Shown: in pieces, positions 1-5,728 of the stretch
How the letters are laid out: each line of letters starts with the position of its first letter
How positions within the stretch are numbered: position 1 is the first letter of the stretch
NCBI GenBank assembly: GCA_900547125.1
Contig: URFU01000037.1
Span: forward strand, 1 to 16,929
Direction of reading: 5' to 3'
DNA: 16,929 nt
Source of the DNA: an uncultured Collinsella sp.
GTDB lineage: Bacteria; Actinomycetota; Coriobacteriia; Coriobacteriales; Coriobacteriaceae
Translations under genes and position numbers: made by a program
Notes under the pieces: model-generated
Databases searched by the model: none
The model's input: only the letters and a program-made list of their open reading frames with translations
What the model was told of the DNA's origin: nothing

Positions 1-2578
1 GTAGCGTCTTGGCAAGCGCCACGGACTGATCACGCGAGTTGACGTAGATGACGGCCTTCTCCCCCGTCGCGACGATGGACACCAGGCGGTTTTCGCGGCT
101 CGCAAGATCGCGGTCGTCCTCGAGCCGCAAGTTCTCGCGCACGGTCTCGTCGACCACCGTACGGGCAATCGACAGCACGCGGGCAAGCTCCGCCACGACC
201 GGAGCCGTCGCGGTGGCCGTCGCCGCCATAACGACCGGATCGCCCAGGGCCTTGAGGATATCGGGCATGTCGAGGTATGCGCTTCGGTCGCCGCCCTTGG
301 CAAGACCGGCATGGTGCGCCTCGTCAATAACGACAAATCCGATACGCCCCGAGCGCGCAAAGCGGTCGCGGTGAATAGACAGGAACTCAGGCGTCGTGAG
401 TACGATGCCGGTGCGGCCCGAAGCCAGGCCGGCAAACACGTCATCGCGCGTTGCTTCCACGGTCTCGCCGGTCAACACGCCCACGCCAATCCCGAGTGCA
501 GCCATCGTCGATGAAAGATGATAGGCCTGGTCGGCAACGAGCGCGCGCAGCGGATAGACAAAGATGCTCGCACGCCCTCGAAGGACCGCCTCGCGCGCGG
601 CGTGCACATGGAAGATGAGCGACTTGCCGCGCCCCGTTCCCATAACGGCCAGAACACTTTGGTGATCGGCCAGGGCATCGAGCGCCTCGACCTGCGCGCG
701 GTGCGGCTGGTTCGAGCCGATAAAGCTATGGATAAGCGAGCGCGTGAGCTCGGTATAAGAAAGCTGGGCGAGCGTCTCGCGTTTACGCGACTCCAGGCGC
801 AGGCCAGAATCCGCCGGTTGCACGCCGCGGCGAAGTTCACATGCCGGATCGTCGACGCTGGGCGCCGTGGTATCGCGGACCAAAACATCCTTGATCATGA
901 GCTTTGGCTTCACACGTCCCTGCCAATGCTCGGCCACGGCCTCGAACACCAAGTCAACGGCGCTGTCGCAGTTGATGAGCTTATCGATTTGCGGCACGCG
1001 GAACATAATGGCCGGCACACTCGCGGCGCCATCGGTCGCCACAAAGCGCATGTGCTCGCCGGTTTTGCCCACCACGGCGCGATCGCACATCGTCACGCCC
1101 TCGGCGGCCAGCAGCGGCACCTTGTTGCCCTGGCCAAACGGCTCAAGACGGGAAATCTGCTCTATAGTCTCGATATTCAGCTCGGAAAGGTCGACCGTGG
1201 CGGCAACCTCGTCGATGTCTTCAAAGTCCTCGGCGGGAATCTCCGATAGCACGGCGGAAAGGCGACGACGGAATTCATCGAGCTTGGATGCCTCGATGGT
1301 CACTCCCACCGCACCGGCATGTCCGCCGCGACGAATCAGCAGGTCGGAACAGCGCTCGACGGCGTCAAACAGGTTAACTTTGCCCCCCGAGCGACCAGAG
1401 CCGCGCGCGATACCGTCCTCGATCGAGAACAGCAGTGCCGGCACGTGATAGCGGTTGGTCAGACGGCTTGCCACGATGCCCTTGACACCCTCGTGCCAGC
1501 CCTCGCCACCCACGACAATCGCGCGTCCGCCGTCATAGGTCTCCTCGACCTTTGCCATGGCATCGCGCGTGAGCTCCGCCTCGATCTCACGGCGCTGGCG
1601 GTTGATTTCCTCGAGCTCAGCCGCCAGCGCGCTTGCTTCGATGGGATTGCGGGCAAGCAGCAGGTCGAGCGCCAGCTTGGGATCGGCCATACGACCGGCA
1701 GCGTTTAAGCGGGGAATGAGCGAGAATGACAGACCATCCGCCGTAATGCTCGAAAGGTCCGCCTTGGCAAGCGCGGCAAGCGCGATATAGCCGGGGCGAG
1801 CGGTTACGCGCATCTGCTGGATGCCCTCGGCAACCAGCGCGCGGTTCTCGGGCGTGAGCGGCATCATGTCGGACACGGTGCCCAGCGCCGCGACCTCGAT
1901 TAGCGAACGCCAATACGACGGCTTGCCCAGGCGCTCACCCAGGACTTGCACCAGCTTGAGCGCCACACCGGCACCGGCAAGCTCGCGCGAGGGGCCCTCG
2001 TCCTCGAGCTTGGGGTCGGTCAGGGGTACACCCTGCGGCACCTGGTCGGAGGGCTCGTGATGGTCCGTGACCACCAAATCGATCCCCAGGCTCTCCAGAT
2101 AGGAAACCTCTTCCTTGGCGGCAATGCCGTTATCGACGGTCACGATCAGCTGGGGGCGAGCGAGCTCGTTAACGCGGTCGAGTGCCGCGCGCGAAAGACC
2201 GTAGCCCTCATCAAAGCGATGCGGGATAAACGGTGTGACATTGGCGCCAAACATCCGCAGCGCCTCGGTCAACAGACAGGTCGACGTTATGCCGTCGACG
2301 TCAAAATCGCCAAAGACGGCGATGCGCTCGTGGCTGCGAATAGCGCGCTCAACGCGGTCGGCGACGACCGCCATGCCCGGAATAACGAGCGGGTCCGCCC
2401 AGTCGCGATCGAGCGAAGGCGTCAAAAACAGTTGGCCTTCCTCGATGGATGTAATGCCGTGCGCAACCATAATGCGCGCCACCAGCCCGGGTATGCCCAG
2501 GCCAGCCGAAAGCTCCTTTTCGAGCTCGGGGTTTTGCCGAGCGACCGCCCAGCGATGCGTCGTCTTAAGCGATGACAT
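1..2578 (-). CDS. recJ: RecJ single-strand DNA exonuclease fused to a RecQ/DEAH-like helicase (3' end outside window)
   Basis: I read this frame through by hand and found no stop from the ATG at 2578 to base 1, so 859 codons are visible and the C-terminus is missing. Residues about 1-560 are RecJ: the DHH-family motif GDFDVDG near residue 90, TDHH with the DHH triad at 172-174, and an SGGKVNLF stretch near 400 typical of DHHA1. RecJ is a 5'-3' single-strand exonuclease in recombination and mismatch repair. After a linker the same frame continues as a superfamily 2 helicase: QPHRAQ, Walker A MGTGRGKS (646-653), PLRALVADQ, TTPEF, DEAH (752-755) and ATAT. Usual RecJ proteins have about 570-800 residues and no helicase, so this one is larger. 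The ATG at 2578 has a G-rich Shine-Dalgarno-like GGGGG nine bases upstream; a GTG at 2623 is an alternative start. The domain calls are firm; the start and the function of the fusion are less certain. Confidence 0.9.
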   Translation of the reverse strand, partial: MSSLKTTHRWAVARQNPELEKELSAGLGIPGLVARIMVAHGITSIEEGQLFLTPSLDRDWADPLVIPGMAVVADRVERAIRSHERIAVFGDFDVDGITSTCLLTEALRMFGANVTPFIPHRFDEGYGLSRAALDRVNELARPQLIVTVDNGIAAKEEVSYLESLGIDLVVTDHHEPSDQVPQGVPLTDPKLEDEGPSRELAGAGVALKLVQVLGERLGKPSYWRSLIEVAALGTVSDMMPLTPENRALVAEGIQQMRVTARPGYIALAALAKADLSSITADGLSFSLIPRLNAAGRMADPKLALDLLLARNPIEASALAAELEEINRQRREIEAELTRDAMAKVEETYDGGRAIVVGGEGWHEGVKGIVASRLTNRYHVPALLFSIEDGIARGSGRSGGKVNLFDAVERCSDLLIRRGGHAGAVGVTIEASKLDEFRRRLSAVLSEIPAEDFEDIDEVAATVDLSELNIETIEQISRLEPFGQGNKVPLLAAEGVTMCDRAVVGKTGEHMRFVATDGAASVPAIMFRVPQIDKLINCDSAVDLVFEAVAEHWQGRVKPKLMIKDVLVRDTTAPSVDDPACELRRGVQPADSGLRLESRKRETLAQLSYTELTRSLIHSFIGSNQPHRAQVEALDALADHQSVLAVMGTGRGKSLIFHVHAAREAVLRGRASIFVYPLRALVADQAYHLSSTMAALGIGVGVLTGETVEATRDDVFAGLASGRTGIVLTTPEFLSIHRDRFARSGRIGFVVIDEAHHAGLAKGGDRSAYLDMPDILKALGDPVVMAATATATAPVVAELARVLSIARTVVDETVRENLRLEDDRDLASRENRLVSIVATGEKAVIYVNSRDQSVALAKTL

Positions 2579-2630
2579 AGGCGCCCACCCCCGATAGGGG
2601 CAGGTCGCCGCGATACCTCTCACGGTTCAT
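2565..2630 (-). CDS. possible 21-codon leader ORF overlapping the recJ start
   Basis: An ATG at 2630 opens 21 codons ending in TAA at 2565-2567. The peptide begins MNRERYRGDLPL and ends GAYVIA. It is preceded by AGAGGA nine bases upstream, a better Shine-Dalgarno than the one at the recJ ATG. It ends 14 bases inside recJ in another frame, an arrangement suited to translational coupling. No function is recognised, and a chance ORF cannot be excluded at this length. Confidence 0.35.
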   Translation of the reverse strand: MNRERYRGDLPLSGVGAYVIA

Positions 2631-2686
2631 AGCGATGAGTCCTCTGTGTATGCCCGCTTCGGCAGGCAGATCTGTTGAACGGATTT

Positions 2687-2692
2687 ATTATA
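2687..2692 (-). promoter_or_regulatory. -10 box of probable recJ promoter
   Basis: The minus strand reads TATAAT, a perfect sigma-70-type -10 hexamer, 109 bases upstream of the recJ ATG and 57 bases upstream of the small leader ORF. The region 16-18 bases further upstream has no good -35 match, so the promoter rests mainly on the -10. Confidence 0.45.
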
Positions 2693-2768
2693 CCGTGCAG
2701 CGCGGACGCAAATCGCCGCAGCACGCCGCGGTTTCGGTAAACGATGCCGGTAATAGCCTCGAAATAAT

Positions 2769-2804
2769 CGAGCGTCTCTGACGCACGGACGCATGCGAGC
2801 GTCT
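2769..2804. repeat. CGAGCGTCT direct repeat with interleaved GACGC/GCGTC half-sites
   Basis: CGAGCGTCT occurs at 2769-2777 and again at 2796-2804. Between and within the copies, GCGTC (2772-2776), GACGC (2780-2784), GACGC (2788-2792) and GCGTC (2799-2803) form two inverted pairs with 3-base and 6-base spacers. The block ends 50 bases upstream of the transporter start, where an operator would be expected. No regulator is identified. Confidence 0.35.
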
Positions 2805-2854
2805 AGCATATTCAGTCAAAACGGATTCACGAGCAAAGGGAGTCACAAGAGCAT

Positions 2855-3853
2855 ATGAAGCAATGGGTTGGACTGGGCAAGTTTCTCGCGGGGCACATGC
2901 AAATCATCGTTCCGATTTGCGTGGCGCTCGGCGTGCTCTTTCCCCAGCAGATCGGCGTGCTCAAGTCCATTGTTCCCGCCCTCTTCGCCTTTATGACGTT
3001 TCAGGGTGCGCTCAGCAACACCTTTCACCAGGTAGCCGAGGTGTTCCACCGTCCGCTGCACCTGATTCTGGCACTGTTGGTCTCGGCAGTGCTTATTCCT
3101 ATCGCGGCGTATGCCATAGGGTCACTCTTCTTTGGCTCCAACCCCAACCTTGTCTGTGGCATCGTACTCGAATACAGTGTGCCCGTGGCAGTCACCGCTT
3201 TTATGTGGATCAGCATGTTCGGCGGCAACGGCCCGCTCGCGCTCACCATCATCCTGACGTCCTCGGTTATCTCCCCTGTGACGATTCCGCTCACGCTTAA
3301 GCTCTTGCTGGGTACCACCGTCTCGATCGATGTACCGAGTATGATGCAAGACATGGCCTTTATGATCGCCATCCCCGCCGTGCTCGGCATCGTGATCAAC
3401 GAGCTCACGCGTGGATGGGGACACGAGAAGCTCTCCCCCGCACTCTCGCCCGCCTGCAAGTTCATGATGATGGGCGTTATCGCCTCCAACTCCACCGCCA
3501 TGAGCGAGTACGTGCTGCACATGAACGCGGTGCGCCTGGAAGTCGCCCTCTTTATTTTGGTCTTCGCCATCAGCGGCTTTGTCGTCGGTTTTCTGGTCGC
3601 CCATGCGCTGCATCTGCCATATAGCGAGACGACCACCATGTGCTTTACCTGCGGCATGCGCAATATCTCTTCGGGTGCCGTCATCGCCACGCAGTATTTT
3701 CCCGGCGAAGTCGTATTCCCCGTCATGTGCGGCACGCTGTTTCAGCAGGTACTCGCCTCGCTTATCGGACATCTCTTTGAGCGTCTAACCGGCGAGGAGC
3801 GCGCCGCCCAGCGCAAGCGGGTCGAGGCCGGCCACGACGCCATGACACGCTAG
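2855..3853 (+). CDS. BASS-family (bile acid:sodium symporter-like) membrane transporter
   Basis: This 332-residue protein is almost entirely hydrophobic, with about nine or ten membrane spans and a charged C-terminal tail (ERLTGEERAAQRKR). Two family-like segments are visible: LEYSVPVAVTAFMW in the first half and CGMRNISSGAVIATQYFP in the second. They resemble the unwound, sodium- and substrate-binding helices of the BASS/SBF fold. Length matches the family (about 300-340). Known substrates of the family include bile acids, pantoate and other organic anions, so the substrate here cannot be assigned. The ATG at 2855 is preceded by GGGAG 12 bases upstream, rather far. The gene is transcribed alone, divergent from recJ and convergent with the DUF4931 gene 30 bases beyond its stop. 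Confidence 0.85.
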   Translation: MKQWVGLGKFLAGHMQIIVPICVALGVLFPQQIGVLKSIVPALFAFMTFQGALSNTFHQVAEVFHRPLHLILALLVSAVLIPIAAYAIGSLFFGSNPNLVCGIVLEYSVPVAVTAFMWISMFGGNGPLALTIILTSSVISPVTIPLTLKLLLGTTVSIDVPSMMQDMAFMIAIPAVLGIVINELTRGWGHEKLSPALSPACKFMMMGVIASNSTAMSEYVLHMNAVRLEVALFILVFAISGFVVGFLVAHALHLPYSETTTMCFTCGMRNISSGAVIATQYFPGEVVFPVMCGTLFQQVLASLIGHLFERLTGEERAAQRKRVEAGHDAMTR

Positions 3854-3883
3854 GCTGTCCGCATTACGCGGGTGTTAGTCTTG

Positions 3884-4681
3884 CTATACGAGCGTTTCCA
3901 GATGCGCACGCAGGCGCTCAGCGTCGATATCGAGCGTCGTCTCGGCATTGACCTGGGCCAGACGATAGCCCACGAAGTAGGGCGATACCACCCAACGTGG
4001 CAGCGCCTTGGCAATGGTCCGACCGCCCAGGTGATAGAAAAACAAGTTGTACGACTCTGCGCGACCACCGTGGTGCTCGTTTAGGATATAGCGCAGAGCC
4101 ACCTGAATCGCATCGGCAAAGAGATCCGTCTCGGCTTGGTCTCTCGTGTCATCGCTGGCGGCGATTCCCTGCGGGGCTGAAACGTTGATCTCAAAGAACC
4201 CCATGATCGGTTCGGTTGAGATGTTGATCGAGATTCTCCCCTGTTGCCAGACATTGATGCCTTCTAAGTTGGCTGAGGTCAGCGCCGCATAGCCGTCCTC
4301 CTGTTCCAGACCCACAATCTGCATATGCGGATGGACCAGACTGCCACCCGAGAGCGGGCCCTTGTTCTTGTACATGAGCACGCTTCGATACTGCTGCGAA
4401 TCGATCATCTGCTGCCAGCAATCCAGAGCAAACCTCATCACATGGTGGAGCTCATCTGGCTCATAGGTCACCAGGTCGGCATCGTGATCGGCTGACTCGA
4501 TCAGCACGGTTTGACGGGTGGCGCGCAGGGTTTTGAACTTATTCTCGAGCCAGATGCAGTCGCCGTCGCGCCGGATGATATTGGCGAGTCCCTCGGTATC
4601 GCAAAAGGGGCACGCGGTGCCAGGGCGCCGGTTGTCGTCGGGCTTGCCGCTCGCCTCCTGAACGTCAAATACCAGCGCCAC
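3884..4681 (-). CDS. DUF4931 / GalT-like HIT-superfamily nucleotidyltransferase
   Basis: The protein has 265 residues. It carries a CPFC zinc-type pair (Cys24, Cys27) and a GGSLVHPHMQ active-site segment with His117-Pro-His119-x-Gln121, the HPH signature of galactose-1-phosphate uridylyltransferase relatives. A later NEHHGGRAESYNLFF segment resembles the GalT-like DUF4931 family. By homology the second histidine would be the nucleotidylated residue; the real substrate is unknown. The start is a GTG at 4681, because GGAGG lies eight bases upstream inside the end of cutC; no ATG competes. Only three bases separate it from the cutC stop, so the two are almost certainly co-transcribed and translationally coupled. 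It is shorter than true GalT (about 350 residues), so I would not call it galT. Confidence 0.8.
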   Translation of the reverse strand: MALVFDVQEASGKPDDNRRPGTACPFCDTEGLANIIRRDGDCIWLENKFKTLRATRQTVLIESADHDADLVTYEPDELHHVMRFALDCWQQMIDSQQYRSVLMYKNKGPLSGGSLVHPHMQIVGLEQEDGYAALTSANLEGINVWQQGRISINISTEPIMGFFEINVSAPQGIAASDDTRDQAETDLFADAIQVALRYILNEHHGGRAESYNLFFYHLGGRTIAKALPRWVVSPYFVGYRLAQVNAETTLDIDAERLRAHLETLV

Positions 4682-4684
4682 GGG

Positions 4685-5362
4685 TTACGCCTCCAGCGGC
4701 ACGATCTTGGTGCCATGGAGCTCGGAGACGCCCAATGCCGCCGCCACGGTATCGCGGTTGGCCGTGGAAATGCCGCCGCCGGGAAGGATGGTCAGGCGGT
4801 CGCCCGCATACTCGACAAGACGCGATAGGTGCTCCAGATTGTCCTCGATCGGCGTTCCGGCAGCACCACCATGCGTCAGGATACGCGTGATGCCGCAGTC
4901 GGCGAGTGTGTCGACGGCATCGAGCTGAGCCTCGGGCGAGAGCTGGTCAAACGCCATGTGGAAGGTGATGTCAAGGGACTCGCGCTTGCACTCCTCGGTC
5001 GCGCAGCCCGCGGCCATCACGAGGGCGCCCAACGTAAGCTCGTCGAGCGCCCAGCCGCCGGCACAAGGCTTGCAGCAGCCAAAGACCAAGCCGTCGGCGC
5101 CGGCGCTCACGGCAAGGCCCAGGTCCATCTCCATCATGCGCAGCTCGTCTTGGTTGTAATGAAAGTCACCGCCACGCGGGCGAATCATGCACATCACTCG
5201 AGCGTCATGCTCGTGAGCATAGCTGACCGTAGCGCTGATAACGCCAGCCGAGGGCGTAGTACCACCGACGGCAAGGTTGTCGCACAGTTCGATACGCCTT
5301 GCACCGGCATCGATAGCCGCTGGCACCCGCTCAAAGTTCTCGGCACAAAACTCGTACAGCAT
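4685..5362 (-). CDS. cutC: CutC family protein (PF03932-like TIM barrel)
   Basis: The 225-residue product opens MLYEFCAENFERV and contains ARRIELCDNLAVGGTTPS, MIRPRGGDFHYN, ADGLVFGC, THGGA and a final LPGGGI, all hallmarks of CutC. E. coli CutC has 248 residues. The family was named for copper tolerance, but it is a TIM-barrel with debated function, so copper handling is only a label here. An upstream in-frame ATG at 5401 would add 13 residues without homology. The ATG at 5362 has GGGGG seven bases upstream and matches the family N-terminus, so I prefer it. It is first in a two-gene operon with the GalT-like gene and follows a 366-bp structured gap after htpG. Confidence 0.88.
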   Translation of the reverse strand: MLYEFCAENFERVPAAIDAGARRIELCDNLAVGGTTPSAGVISATVSYAHEHDARVMCMIRPRGGDFHYNQDELRMMEMDLGLAVSAGADGLVFGCCKPCAGGWALDELTLGALVMAAGCATEECKRESLDITFHMAFDQLSPEAQLDAVDTLADCGITRILTHGGAAGTPIEDNLEHLSRLVEYAGDRLTILPGGGISTANRDTVAAALGVSELHGTKIVPLEA

Positions 5363-5410
5363 AGATTGACCCCCAGATGACAAACGTTTTCCGATGGGCA
5401 TTGTCGCACG

Positions 5411-5495
5411 CCCCCATGAAGTTGCGGTGGAATAGGGACTCTTTTGGCCTCTGAGACTCCCATTTAGTCCCTATTCCACCGCAACTTAAAGGGGG
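5411..5495. repeat. REP/MITE-like inverted repeat, 22-bp perfect arms
   Basis: The arm at 5419-5440 (starting AAGTTGCGGTGG) is the exact reverse complement of 5466-5487. The 25-base loop is 5441-5465. A further CCCCC (5411-5415) pairs with GGGGG (5491-5495) beyond a 3-by-3 internal mismatch. No T-run follows on either strand, so a simple terminator is unlikely. The symmetry suggests a small dispersed element, but no second copy lies in this window. Confidence 0.65.
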
Positions 5496-5535
5496 CAGAA
5501 CCAAAGTAACGCCGCAGGCAGAGGACGGACAGCGA

Positions 5536-5635
5536 GCGGGCGCCAGAGCGAACAAATTGGCATGAAAAGAGGGCGGCATAGACCTTCTGGTCATGCCGTC
5601 CTCTTTGAATGACAAGTTGTCGCTCTGGCGCCCGC
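5536..5635. repeat. nested long inverted repeat enclosing a hairpin
   Basis: Bases 5536-5551 (GCGGGCGCCAGAGCGA) pair perfectly with 5620-5635. The stem extends imperfectly through 5553-5559 with 5613-5619. Inside it sits a second near-perfect hairpin at 5566-5606. Together they give a roughly 100-base cruciform-capable or highly folded transcript. Confidence 0.65.
5566..5606 (-). terminator. probable intrinsic terminator downstream of htpG
   Basis: AAAGAGG, G, CGGCAT and GACC (5566-5584, with an unpaired A at 5580) pair with GGTC, ATGCCG, T and CCTCTTT (5589-5606) around a TTCT loop. Read on the minus strand the stem ends CCTCTTTTC, giving a short T-run after a strong stem. It lies about 120 bases past the htpG stop. 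The T-run is short and partly in the stem, so termination is likely but not certain. Confidence 0.5.
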
Positions 5636-5649
5636 GCAGCGTCGACTGG

Positions 5650-5673
5650 TCCGCCGTTCGTTAGAACGGCGGA
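5650..5673. repeat. 10-bp perfect hairpin
   Basis: TCCGCCGTTC (5650-5659) pairs with GAACGGCGGA (5664-5673) around a GTTA loop. No T-run follows on either strand. It is the second structure after the htpG stop. Confidence 0.6.
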
Positions 5674-5693
5674 ACTGAGGGCAGCGTCGAGCC

Positions 5694-5721
5694 GTTACGC
5701 GGTTTGGTAAAACCGCGTAAC
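5694..5721. repeat. 12-bp perfect hairpin just after the htpG stop
   Basis: GTTACGCGGTTT (5694-5705) pairs with AAACCGCGTAAC (5710-5721) around a GGTA loop, seven bases beyond the htpG stop codon. It lacks a downstream T-run. A role in protecting the mRNA 3' end is possible. Confidence 0.6.
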
Positions 5722-5728
5722 TACCTAA

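Larger units (their letters stand above)
5363..5728. other. 366-bp gene-free region with clustered inverted repeats
   Basis: No ORF here has a convincing start or homology. The stretch lies between htpG and cutC, both on the minus strand, and contains four separate inverted repeats: 5411-5495, 5536-5635, 5650-5673 and 5694-5721. GCAGCGTCGA also occurs twice (5637-5646 and 5681-5690). At least one structure suits an htpG terminator. The rest may be repetitive-element DNA or a structured RNA. Confidence 0.6.

Noticed and set aside
518..1249. 243-codon ORF on the plus strand
   Set aside because: It is the antisense reading of the RecJ-helicase gene in matching codon phase, with no recognisable motif.
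2627..2809. 60-codon minus-strand ORF in the recJ-transporter gap
   Set aside because: It has no clear ribosome site, is Arg/Cys-rich without a domain, and spans the probable recJ promoter.
3122..3772. 216-codon minus-strand ORF rich in His, Asp and Gly
   Set aside because: It is antisense to the BASS transporter, and its composition reflects reverse-complemented hydrophobic codons.
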